Shown: in pieces, positions 15,587 to 22,025 of the stretch
How positions within the stretch are numbered: the stretch's first letter is position 1
How the letters are laid out: every line of letters begins with the position of its first letter
DNA from: a virus
IMG/VR virus record: IMGVR_UViG_3300027917_000186
Location: 1 to 22,211 of that record
DNA length: 22,211 nucleotides
Direction: 5' to 3' (one strand)
The notes under the pieces: generated by a model
Databases searched by the model: none
Told to the model about the DNA's origin: nothing
What the model saw: only the letters and a program-made list of their open reading frames with translations
Program-made: the position numbers and the translations under genes

Positions 15587-16030
15587 TTAAAAACCCCTTG
15601 ATTCTTCAGAGCCGTAAAGACCACCAAACAACTCGGTCATTTTATCATTTTTTCTATTCGACACTGGGTTCACACCCGTTATTTTTTCAAGCTTGTTGTA
15701 TTGAGCCGCATCTTTTAATTTACCACCGCCCTCTCTAATTCCCCCAAGGCCTCCCTTCGTAAACAAATCTTCATTTTGCTCTCTAAAATAATCAGCCTGT
15801 GCTGCATTTACATTGCCAGAGTTAACCATTTTAGCCTGCCTACGCAACTCAACCTGTTGTGGGTCAATCGCTGGTGTTTCTTGAGATGGTGTTTCTAATT
15901 CTGGAGTTGGTGGTGGTGGTGGTGGTGCCGCTGCTGGTGTGGGTGTCTGTCCAGTAACCGTATTAACTAAGTTGCTAATTATATTGCTGTTACCAAATAA
16001 ATTTGGGCCTTTTTCTTTTCTTGTTTTCAT
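15587..16030 (-). CDS. Pro-rich small protein with GPNLFG motif (147 aa)
   Basis: I do not recognise this gene. The N-terminus MKTRKEKGPNLFGNSN carries a variant of the glycine-flanked motif of the neighbouring proteins. A Pro/Ala-rich linker follows at about 31-56, including six consecutive prolines from a (CCA)6 tract, and then a helical polar half (VELRRQAKMVNSG, QADYFREQNEDLF) and a Gly-rich C-terminus. It shares one base with the gene before it (TAATG). The shape is a short tag, a flexible linker and a small helical body, which would suit an accessory virion protein attached through its N-terminus. This is inference. No enzyme or membrane motif is visible. Confidence 0.45.
   Translation of the reverse strand: MKTRKEKGPNLFGNSNIISNLVNTVTGQTPTPAAAPPPPPPTPELETPSQETPAIDPQQVELRRQAKMVNSGNVNAAQADYFREQNEDLFTKGGLGGIREGGGKLKDAAQYNKLEKITGVNPVSNRKNDKMTELFGGLYGSEESRGF
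15909..15926. repeat. Trinucleotide tract (GGT)6 on the plus strand
   Basis: Six GGT units encode a run of six prolines (CCA codons) on the minus strand. Unit gain or loss would keep the frame and alter linker length. Confidence 0.85.
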
Positions 16031-16530
16031 TAGTCCCTCCTCATTTTTTTAGGTCCAGAGCTATATCTTTTTGCTCTATTCAATGCCCTGTCTATACCCA
16101 TCATGTTTACACCTTCTTCGTCAGAGCCGTAACCCATTGATTCAAGCCTTTCCATTCTATCCTTTCCAGGACCCCTAAGCTTGCCAGCGGCCTCTCTTGA
16201 CTTTAGTCTAGCTAATTTTTTCTCTTGTCTGTCCTCAAACTTACCAGCCCTTTTTTCTTGGTTGTATTTCATTTTCTTTTCTCTGTACTCTAGTCTAGCT
16301 AATTGAGCAGAGTGGCCTCTCTCTTTTGCTATCCCTTTTCTTATATCTATTTCATCCTGACTTGGTAGTAAGGTTCTAATAGGATATTTCTGCATACCAG
16401 ATGAACCATAGTTTGTTTGCAAATCATTAGTACCAGTGCTTGTATCCAATGAATCAGGGCTATTGTACATGTTTGTGATGTCCAAATTTCGGTAACCACT
16501 CTCTCCTACATATTTTTTGTTATCTGCCAT
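16030..16530 (-). CDS. Basic helical protein with a GVNMMG motif (166 aa)
   Basis: I do not recognise this gene. The first 60 residues are polar and low in charge (NLDITNMYNSPDSLDTSTG). From about 68 to 118 there is a strongly basic, helix-favouring stretch (EYREKKMKYNQEKRAGKFED then RQEKKLARLKSREAAGKLRG), which could bind nucleic acid or form a coiled coil. The segment EEGVNMMGIDRALNR (138-152) repeats the motif found in the 317-residue protein downstream. The C-terminus is basic (GPKKMRRD). It shares one base with the next gene and begins 25 bases after the winged-helix gene. A DNA-associated or internal virion protein is possible; the sequence does not decide. Confidence 0.5.
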   Translation of the reverse strand: MADNKKYVGESGYRNLDITNMYNSPDSLDTSTGTNDLQTNYGSSGMQKYPIRTLLPSQDEIDIRKGIAKERGHSAQLARLEYREKKMKYNQEKRAGKFEDRQEKKLARLKSREAAGKLRGPGKDRMERLESMGYGSDEEGVNMMGIDRALNRAKRYSSGPKKMRRD

Positions 16531-16554
16531 CTTTAAGTTCTCTTGTAATATATA

Positions 16555-16995
16555 TTACTTGTTTTTATCATTATTCGCAGAAATAATTGATTTAGATAAA
16601 ACTTTATCCATATAACTCCTGCCTAACATAATTTTATTATGGGTGCTAGTAGGTAAATCCTCATGCCCAAGCATTATCTTATATATCTTGTTTGTTAGCT
16701 GCTTAGTCCTTAGAGAGACCTCGTACACATGGTACTTCTGTGTTGTGTGGTTTCTTTTTCTCCAAACCACAATCCAACCGTTCTTGAGTAACCTATCCCA
16801 CCTTCTCTTGTCCCAGCTATAGGAAAACACGCCAGTCTCATAATCCCTCTTAGTGAACCTACCCTCACAGTCTAGGTATATTAAAAGTTCTAGGTCAGAG
16901 TCTGATAAACCATTTGTTTTACAGGCCCACTTCCTTATTGTTCTGTAATGCTTTAATAGGTTTATATCCTTCAGAGTCTGTGGCTCTATCCTCAT
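16555..16995 (-). CDS. Winged-helix (MarR-like) protein, possible late regulator (146 aa)
   Basis: The protein is helical with a winged-helix pattern. The block HYRTIRKWACKTNGLSDSDL (about 16-35) leads into LELLIYLDCEGRFTKRDYE, then WDKRRWDRLLKNGWIVVWRK supplies a recognition-helix-like segment and a basic wing, followed by YHVYEVSLRTKQLTNKIYKI. I recall close relatives in flavobacterial and other marine phages, annotated as MarR-like or winged-helix proteins. It overlaps groES by four bases (ATGA), so it belongs to the chaperonin operon. It could regulate this operon or late genes, but winged-helix proteins can also act in assembly. No effector domain is visible. Confidence 0.65.
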   Translation of the reverse strand: MRIEPQTLKDINLLKHYRTIRKWACKTNGLSDSDLELLIYLDCEGRFTKRDYETGVFSYSWDKRRWDRLLKNGWIVVWRKRNHTTQKYHVYEVSLRTKQLTNKIYKIMLGHEDLPTSTHNKIMLGRSYMDKVLSKSIISANNDKNK

Positions 16996-17252
16996 AAAAC
17001 AACAACAACGTCAAACTCCTTTATCACCTTGTATACCACACCCTTTATCTCCATGTCAAAGCCAGCGTGTCTGTCGTAATAAACCGTGTCACCCTCAGTG
17101 ATACCTTCAACAAGGTTACCAACCTTAGATACTGTGGCCTCTCTGTATCTTATATCATCCTTATGGGCATCAGATAAAATTAATCCACTCTTAGTTTTAG
17201 TGACCCCCTCTTTTATTGGTTGGATGAGCATGTACTTACCTATAGTCCTCAT
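16992..17252 (-). CDS. groES: Phage GroES-type co-chaperonin without roof hairpin (86 aa)
   Basis: This is the lid that would close the GroEL chamber for protein folding in the cytoplasm. It has the GroES order: strand YMLIQPIKEG (7-16), mobile loop about 15-33 with the hydrophobic triplet LIL at 24-26 that docks on GroEL, then EATVSKVGN, GDTVYYDRH and the final VVYKVIKEFDVVVV. Between VGN and GD there are only seven residues, where E. coli GroES has sixteen, so the roof beta-hairpin appears to be missing, as in phage T4 Gp31. That would leave a more open dome. It overlaps groEL by four bases (ATGA) and the winged-helix gene by four. Its place after groEL reverses the common bacterial order. 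Confidence 0.85.
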   Translation of the reverse strand: MRTIGKYMLIQPIKEGVTKTKSGLILSDAHKDDIRYREATVSKVGNLVEGITEGDTVYYDRHAGFDMEIKGVVYKVIKEFDVVVVL

Positions 17253-18790
17253 TTTTGTCTAAGATTGTTGATTACACAATTTGTAGACATAATGGTCGTA
17301 GACACAGACACAGCGTTCTTCAATGCACTCTTGGTTACAAGCAGTGGGTCAATGATACCAGCCTTTATCATATTGACAATTTTACCTGTTTTGACATCGA
17401 CCCCATATCCAGTCCTCTTGTCGTAGATAATATCATCGTACTCACCATTTATCATAATAACCTCGTAAGGCTTTCTAATAGCCCTTAAAAGGCTTTCTTC
17501 GACCTCATTTACAGCCTTAACTTTATCAGACGCATTTAGTAGTGCTACGCCACCACCTGGGAGTATTCCCTCCTTTATGGCGGCTCTTGTTGCACAGATA
17601 GCGTCTTCAACTCTATCACTCTTTTCTTTTAGTTCTACTTCAGAGTTGGCTCCAACCTTTATTACCGATACTTTACACGATAGTATGGCAAGTCTTTTTT
17701 CTAGTTGTAACTTCTTGCCTGGAAACTTTGTTTCTTCTATCTGAGACTTAACTAGTTCTACAAGCTCCTTTACCTCATCATTCAGCTCATCAACCTCAAT
17801 GATTGTCTCCTCCTTGTTTGTTATAGCCTTTGAGCATTCACCCAAGTGTTCTGGTTGTATAAGGTCCATATCGTCACCAAGGTCTTCGTTGATTACCGTT
17901 GCTCCTGTGATAACAGCTAGGTCCTGCATTCTTTCCTTCCTGTTGATACCATAGTCTGGTGCGTCAACAACATTAACCTTTATGTTACCCTTTATCTTAT
18001 TCATCGCTAAAGCAGAAACAACCTGCTCATCAGCGTCACCGATTATAAGTAACTCCTTGTTGTTCTTTATGACGTAAGCGAGTATCGGCTCTATCTTCCT
18101 TATGTTCTCTATCTTGTTCTCTACAATAAGGACCAGTGGGTTGTTTAGTACACAAGAGCCACTATCCTTGTCTGTGATAAAATGAAAGTTCTTTAGTGGC
18201 TTATCTAGTGTTGCGCCATTAACAACCTCAAACGATGTACTCTCGTCTCTAGAAATTTCCATTGTTACAACACCACCCTTACCAGAGGCATTAAACGCAG
18301 ATGATATTATCTCACCCAGCTCTTCGTCATTGTTTGACGATATCGTGGCAACGTGTTTTAGCATGTCACCACTCACATCTATAGCTCTATCCTCTAAGTA
18401 TTTTATTACCTTAGTGGTGGCTGAGTTTATACCAGCCTTAATCTCTCTTTCACTAAACCCCTTAATTTTTTGTGCCTCACTTATAATTGAGTGTGCAAGT
18501 ATGGTGGCTGTGGTTGTACCATCACCAGCCTCTTCCACCGTCTTTTTTGCGGCTTGCTTTAATAGGGTTGCACCCATGTTTTCAACTGGGTCTATCAATG
18601 TAACCGCATTAGCTACAGTAACACCGTCCTTTGTTACCACTGGTTTTCCAGAGCTGTCCTCTAAGAGTACACATTTACCACTAGCCCCAAGCGTTGAACT
18701 CACTGCCAAGTATAGTTTATCTATACCATTAAAAACATTTTCCCTAGCCTCATCACCGAAGCTAAGGTGTTTAATTATATTGTCTGACAT
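17249..18790 (-). CDS. groEL: Phage GroEL-type chaperonin (513 aa)
   Basis: This ATP-driven folding chamber has intact equatorial ATPase motifs: TKDGVTVA with D55, GDGTTT at 89-94 with D90, and the late VEDAICATRAAIKEGILPGG block with the third conserved Asp. These match E. coli D52, D87 and D398. The apical domain is recognisable (TLDKPLKNFHFITD, APDYGINRKERMQDLAVITG). The protein ends at STTIMSTNCVINNLRQK, lacking the C-terminal GGM-repeat tail of most bacterial GroELs, which explains its shorter length. It is strongly diverged from typical Bacteroidota GroEL, so recent capture from a host is unlikely. It is translationally coupled to groES. A natural substrate is the phage capsid protein, as with the T4 system, but this is inferred. 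The leader is A/T-only. Confidence 0.93.
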   Translation of the reverse strand: MSDNIIKHLSFGDEARENVFNGIDKLYLAVSSTLGASGKCVLLEDSSGKPVVTKDGVTVANAVTLIDPVENMGATLLKQAAKKTVEEAGDGTTTATILAHSIISEAQKIKGFSEREIKAGINSATTKVIKYLEDRAIDVSGDMLKHVATISSNNDEELGEIISSAFNASGKGGVVTMEISRDESTSFEVVNGATLDKPLKNFHFITDKDSGSCVLNNPLVLIVENKIENIRKIEPILAYVIKNNKELLIIGDADEQVVSALAMNKIKGNIKVNVVDAPDYGINRKERMQDLAVITGATVINEDLGDDMDLIQPEHLGECSKAITNKEETIIEVDELNDEVKELVELVKSQIEETKFPGKKLQLEKRLAILSCKVSVIKVGANSEVELKEKSDRVEDAICATRAAIKEGILPGGGVALLNASDKVKAVNEVEESLLRAIRKPYEVIMINGEYDDIIYDKRTGYGVDVKTGKIVNMIKAGIIDPLLVTKSALKNAVSVSTTIMSTNCVINNLRQK

Positions 18791-18836
18791 TTAATTAAAT
18801 TTAATTTACTACTTGTAAAGACGAAAACCCCTACGG

Positions 18837-19130
18837 TTAGATGTCTTTGTCTTTCTTAACTCTATTCTTTGCGGTTATTAATATTCTTTCTTCAAGTCTG
18901 GCTACATTAGCCTTTAGTGTTGCGTTCTCCAACAATAGTGCCTCTATTTTTTCATACAAGCCCTTCACCTTCTCCTCAAGCCCAACTATCCTTTTCCTGT
19001 TATCCTCTCTTATACTACTCTTAAAAGATACTGAATTATCTATTTTCTTCTTCCATATATTCCAGCCCTCTTTTATGCCCAAGGCACCAATAAGGGCTAC
19101 CAACATAGGTATAATAGTTTCATTATCCAT
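18837..19130 (-). CDS. Membrane-anchored coiled-coil protein (97 aa)
   Basis: An N-terminal hydrophobic stretch (about 5-20, TIIPMLVALIGALGIK) is followed by a Trp/Lys-rich interface (GWNIWKKK). A coiled coil then runs from about 47 to 86 (VGLEEKVKGLYEKIEALLLE and NATLKANVARLEERI), and the tail is basic (KNRVKKDKDI). I recall such small proteins in Bacteroidota phages, usually near structural or lysis genes, without known function. The gene starts 8 bases after the fibre-like gene and lies 46 bases before groEL, in a gap with no clear promoter or hairpin. Possible roles are a lysis accessory, an injection protein or a membrane-remodelling factor. Confidence 0.55.
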   Translation of the reverse strand: MDNETIIPMLVALIGALGIKEGWNIWKKKIDNSVSFKSSIREDNRKRIVGLEEKVKGLYEKIEALLLENATLKANVARLEERILITAKNRVKKDKDI

Positions 19131-19138
19131 TAAATCAT

Positions 19139-20452
19139 TTATTTAAAGTCCTGCTTTATTGATGCGTATACATCCGATGTATCTGCAAGAAAACTAATTA
19201 TATCTACAGCGTTTATAGTTGCAGTTATTGTTGGTACCAACCCTCCAGGCCAATCAACAGAGCCACCAAGGTCTGTAGTATATGCTGTTATGTTAAAGGT
19301 AGAGGACGGGTTTTGAATAACCTTTAACACAGCGGACGTACCCAACGGTAGGTTAGTTATTGCTAAGGTTGTATTTTCAGTCAATGAAATCTCACCATAC
19401 GCACCCTGTGACGCATCCCATGTGGCCGTACCTGACAAAGAGGTTATTGAAGACTTTGTAGTGGTAAACTGTTTTGATGTGGATATGTTTGATTCTATTT
19501 GGTCTGCCCTTAATTTGTTTTGAGTGTCATCGTATGTAAACGCAGCCTCGCTAGTAAGTGCGCCACTCCCGTTTCCGTATGGCACCTCTGTTGCTGTTAT
19601 GTTTACTGTTGTTACTCCTGTATTGTCGATAGTAACATCACCTGACATTGCGACAGATGCTGATTGGTTAGATGCGTTACCTACAAATATTTTAGCGGAA
19701 TCAAGGTTTGGTGTTGCGTTTGTTCTACCTGCACCAATCACTTTTATAACACCATTGTTTGCGTTTACCCTAACAATATTACCTATGTTCTGAATTAGGT
19801 TGGTTTCACCTGATGGTTTTATCTTAGTAAATCCCCCTAAAATGCTTGAGCTAACATAGATTGTATCACCAACGGTTAGTGAGTTGCCCTCAGAGTCTGA
19901 TGTTGTGTTAAGTGGATATGTTCCTGAGCCATATATATTTCCAAACGTAATAATCTGAACAGTCTCACCATTTAAAGCACTCCTGTTGGCAAATCCAAAT
20001 GAAGGCATTGTCGATACATTATTGGCTTGCGCCTTTGCCACCAATGTATTTGCACCAGAGGCACCAGAAATATAAACAACATCACCCTTAGATAAATCCC
20101 CATCAGCCTGTGCTGTGAATCTAATACCACCGTCTAGGTCACCCCTAAACTCGCCATTCGACTCTGGCCAGTTTTCAAGGGTTACATTACTATCTGCATC
20201 TATTGTAACACCTGTATCGTTCTTAATAACCTTACCTGTGGTTCCATCGTACACAGCAATAGAGTTGTTTACGGAACTTGCTGGACCAGTGACATAATCA
20301 CCACCACCACCACCACCAGCTAAGTCTACAATGCTTTGTATACTAGTTGTTTTGGTTGATTGTGGGTTTGTTGTGTCCTCGTTGTCTATAATCAACACCT
20401 TATCAGAGGTTGTTGGGGTAGATTTTTCTGGATATGTGTAATTAATTGCCAT
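19139..20452 (-). CDS. Fibre-like virion structural protein (437 aa)
   Basis: The protein is beta-rich and Thr/Ser/Gly/Asn-rich with few aromatic or charged clusters. The N-terminus (MAINYTYPEKSTPTTSDKVL, then IIDNEDTTNPQSTKTTSI) is of the sort I recall in tail-fibre or spike proteins of marine phages. A six-glycine hinge at about 46-51 follows, then repeated short beta segments (SIAVYDGTTGKVIKNDTG, GDVVYISGASGANTLVAKAQ, VGDTIYVSSSILGGF, NATPNLDSAKIFVGNASNQS). No peptidase, lectin or intramolecular chaperone motif is visible. It is expressed with the small basic proteins upstream. A fibre, spike or head-decoration fibre is likely; the receptor and exact location are unknown. Confidence 0.6.
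   Translation of the reverse strand: MAINYTYPEKSTPTTSDKVLIIDNEDTTNPQSTKTTSIQSIVDLAGGGGGGDYVTGPASSVNNSIAVYDGTTGKVIKNDTGVTIDADSNVTLENWPESNGEFRGDLDGGIRFTAQADGDLSKGDVVYISGASGANTLVAKAQANNVSTMPSFGFANRSALNGETVQIITFGNIYGSGTYPLNTTSDSEGNSLTVGDTIYVSSSILGGFTKIKPSGETNLIQNIGNIVRVNANNGVIKVIGAGRTNATPNLDSAKIFVGNASNQSASVAMSGDVTIDNTGVTTVNITATEVPYGNGSGALTSEAAFTYDDTQNKLRADQIESNISTSKQFTTTKSSITSLSGTATWDASQGAYGEISLTENTTLAITNLPLGTSAVLKVIQNPSSTFNITAYTTDLGGSVDWPGGLVPTITATINAVDIISFLADTSDVYASIKQDFK
20301..20318. repeat. Trinucleotide tract (CCA)6 encoding a glycine hinge
   Basis: Six CCA units read as GGT on the minus strand and give six glycines near residue 46-51 of the fibre-like protein. The same unit appears at 15909-15926 in the opposite orientation, where it encodes proline on the minus strand. 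Confidence 0.85.
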
Positions 20453-20472
20453 TTTTTCTCTTTATATGTTTT

Positions 20473-20811
20473 TTAGTATTTACCTCTCCTGTTTTTTGGG
20501 GAGGATTCGGTGGAACCACCCTTTCCAGCCCATAAATTTTTACATGCCCAGTACCTTGCTGTAAGTTTATCATTGGCTGTACTGCATTTATGCCGTGCCT
20601 TGAAGCTTTTTCTGGCTGCATCACTGTAATTATGCCCATATCCAGAGGCCCCGAAGTGTATTATCTTCTCTTTCCCCCCAGAACACGCTTTAACCATCTT
20701 TTTCTTGCCAGGTCTAGAGGATTTTGTGGGTTTATTGCAGGCCATTTTGGATTTATCCACCATGTTTGGACCTACACCCTGCACCCTTCTACTCAGCCAT
20801 GTACTATTCAT
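20473..20811 (-). CDS. Small basic Cys-containing phage protein with duplicated N-terminal tag (112 aa)
   Basis: I chose ATG at 20811, in a TGATG junction with the preceding stop; a GTG one codon earlier is also possible. The N-terminus MNSTWLSRRVQGVGPNMVDK shares its opening with the upstream gene. The rest is basic, with four cysteines in KMACNK, VKACSG, ARHKCST and YWACKN, and a conserved-looking block SFKARHKCSTANDKLTARYW. I recall this FxARHKC...ARYWxCK pattern in small proteins of cyanophages and other marine phages, some considered virion parts. The cysteines might bind zinc, but the spacing is not a standard finger. It precedes the fibre-like gene by 20 bases. Function is unknown; a DNA-contacting or head-associated role is plausible given the charge. 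Confidence 0.6.
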   Translation of the reverse strand: MNSTWLSRRVQGVGPNMVDKSKMACNKPTKSSRPGKKKMVKACSGGKEKIIHFGASGYGHNYSDAARKSFKARHKCSTANDKLTARYWACKNLWAGKGGSTESSPKNRRGKY

Positions 20812-20817
20812 CACTTT
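20787..20817. repeat. 31-base direct repeat, copy 1
   Basis: This segment matches 21401-21431 with one mismatch in 31 bases. It spans the stop of one gene, the TGATG junction and the first nine codons of the next. Confidence 0.9.
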
Positions 20818-21425
20818 GTTTTATTTGGTTTTAATCCTGGAAAGCTTCGATACATTTGTTCATCTGAAAGCCCTTTTCGTTTTTTATATTGATATGCTGG
20901 TTCCTGTTTACCACTTGTACCCATAACTGTTTGGGTTAACATTTTCATGTTTTCTCTACTTTTCAGCTTTTTGGGGGTAGTCGACTTGCTTTTTAACTTA
21001 CCTATAGGCATCTTTTCTAAACTCTGAAGCATTACCTTTTGTTTTGGTTTATCATATAAAGGAAACTCTTTTACTGTTTTATTATTACTACTAATAATTC
21101 TTGAAGGTTTCATTTTGGTCTGACTGGCATAATAATCATAGGGCCAGCTCTTTGAAGTTGTTAAACTTGGGGTATTTGCTGGAACTATATTGGCAGACTT
21201 AGTTTTGAAAGTGTTATAGAGATTATAACCTCTGTTGGCCATGAACTCTTTTTCAAAATAATTAGTAAGTAAATGAGCATCTAAGCTATCACTGTACGCC
21301 TGAATCCTTGGGTCGTCACGGTCATATGTTACATAAGGTTTTACACCCTTACTATTTTTCTTTTTAACGGGGTCACCCTCTGCGTTTGGGCCTTTTATTT
21401 TTCTACTCAGCCATGTATTATTCAT
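20811..21425 (-). CDS. Basic polar protein with duplicated N-terminal tag (204 aa)
   Basis: I do not recognise this gene. I chose ATG at 21425, in a TGATG junction with the upstream stop; GTG one codon earlier would add one residue. The opening MNNTWLSRKIKGPNAEGD mirrors that of the next gene (MNSTWLSRR...GPNMVD), with the same start signal in the DNA. A block PYVTYDRDDPRIQAYSDSLD (about 31-50) may be a small helical element. The remainder is Lys/Ser/Thr-rich, without membrane segments, and looks largely disordered apart from a helical DSLDAHLLTNYFEKEFM stretch. It belongs to the tight run of small basic genes. An internal or accessory virion protein is the most reasonable guess; no function can be assigned. 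Confidence 0.5.
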   Translation of the reverse strand: MNNTWLSRKIKGPNAEGDPVKKKNSKGVKPYVTYDRDDPRIQAYSDSLDAHLLTNYFEKEFMANRGYNLYNTFKTKSANIVPANTPSLTTSKSWPYDYYASQTKMKPSRIISSNNKTVKEFPLYDKPKQKVMLQSLEKMPIGKLKSKSTTPKKLKSRENMKMLTQTVMGTSGKQEPAYQYKKRKGLSDEQMYRSFPGLKPNKTK

Positions 21426-21431
21426 CACTTT
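21401..21431. repeat. 31-base direct repeat, copy 2
   Basis: This is the partner of 20787-20817, 614 bases away, with a single C/T difference. It covers the end of the 90-residue gene and the first nine codons of the 204-residue gene. Confidence 0.9.
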
Positions 21432-21697
21432 TTCTCTGATTTTGTTCCGTTACCGTCATTACCACGGTTCTTTTTTATTGATTCAAACCGACCATCCTCG
21501 TGGTCGTAGTCTCTTTCTGCCATCCAAGCCTTAGCTTTACTCAAGGAACCTAGTTTGGACACCATTTCAGTTAGTTTAGCCCTACGAATCCTTTGGTTTT
21601 CAACCCTCTTCTTCTTTCTAGCTGGGGTCATTGCTATTTTATGGTCCCTTATAGCCTTAGTTTTGGCCGCCTCTGGACTTAACTTCTGCTTTCTCAT
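21425..21697 (-). CDS. Small highly basic phage protein (90 aa)
   Basis: The N-terminal two thirds are very basic and helical (KLSPEAAKTKAIRDHKIAMT, PARKKKRVENQRIRRAKLTE), consistent with nucleic-acid binding. The C-terminus has a distinct block, DYDHEDGRFESIKKNRGNDG, then NGTKSEKK, a pattern I recall in small proteins of uncultured marine phages. It overlaps the preceding gene by four bases (ATGA), and its stop forms a TGATG junction with the next. It could package with DNA in the head or act as a small DNA-binding factor. No defined fold or catalytic motif is visible. Confidence 0.55.
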   Translation of the reverse strand: MRKQKLSPEAAKTKAIRDHKIAMTPARKKKRVENQRIRRAKLTEMVSKLGSLSKAKAWMAERDYDHEDGRFESIKKNRGNDGNGTKSEKK

Positions 21698-22020
21698 TTT
21701 TTGTACCCGTCTTTCCAGTTACCTTTTCTGGCGAAGTCTATCATTCTTTTTTTAGTTAAGAATTTATATACCTCACCAGCCTCCAATGCCTCTTTGTACG
21801 ACTGCTCTTTGTAACCACCTTTACCGTCTTCTGTAATTGTAGGCCAAGCTGTTCTTTTACCGTCATCAGCCACGAGGTGTGTAGATGGTTCATGTCCCTC
21901 ATATAAAGGTTTTTTATTAAACGATGTAATTTTATTACTATCATCCATTTCAACGTAAGTCTTTGTTGACCTACTACCACTTATATGTTTCTTCTTGCCA
22001 ATCCTTCTTTTTCTAGGCAT
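21694..22020 (-). CDS. Small basic phage protein with a WPTI...GE-FA-GxWK pattern (108 aa)
   Basis: The N-terminus is strongly basic (MPRKRRIGKKKHISGSRSTK), followed by a beta-like strand with TYVEMDD. The second half reads KRTAWPTITEDGKG, then SYKEALEAGEVYKF and MIDFARKGNWKDGYKK. This resembles a short domain I recall in many phage internal or structural proteins, in which a PTI strand is followed by an EA..xGE helix and a final helix ending GxWK. The start at 22020 lies 5 bases after the stop of the upstream gene, and the end overlaps the next by four bases (ATGA). A small virion-associated protein is likely. The exact role is unknown. Confidence 0.55.
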   Translation of the reverse strand: MPRKRRIGKKKHISGSRSTKTYVEMDDSNKITSFNKKPLYEGHEPSTHLVADDGKRTAWPTITEDGKGGYKEQSYKEALEAGEVYKFLTKKRMIDFARKGNWKDGYKK

Positions 22021-22025
22021 GTCTC

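Noticed and set aside
16992-18790. Host chromosome fragment or recent host gene capture for groEL/groES
   Set aside because: The pair is embedded by four-base overlaps in phage genes, gene order is reversed, and the GroEL is strongly diverged and lacks the GGM tail.
18330-18794. 154-codon plus-strand frame opposite groEL
   Set aside because: It lies wholly within the clearly homologous GroEL gene on the other strand and has no motif of its own.
18791-18836. Promoter or heat-shock operator (CIRCE-like) before groEL
   Set aside because: The 46-base gap has only an A/T-rich leader and a short C-rich patch. I see no inverted repeat of the CIRCE type and no convincing -33/-7 pair.
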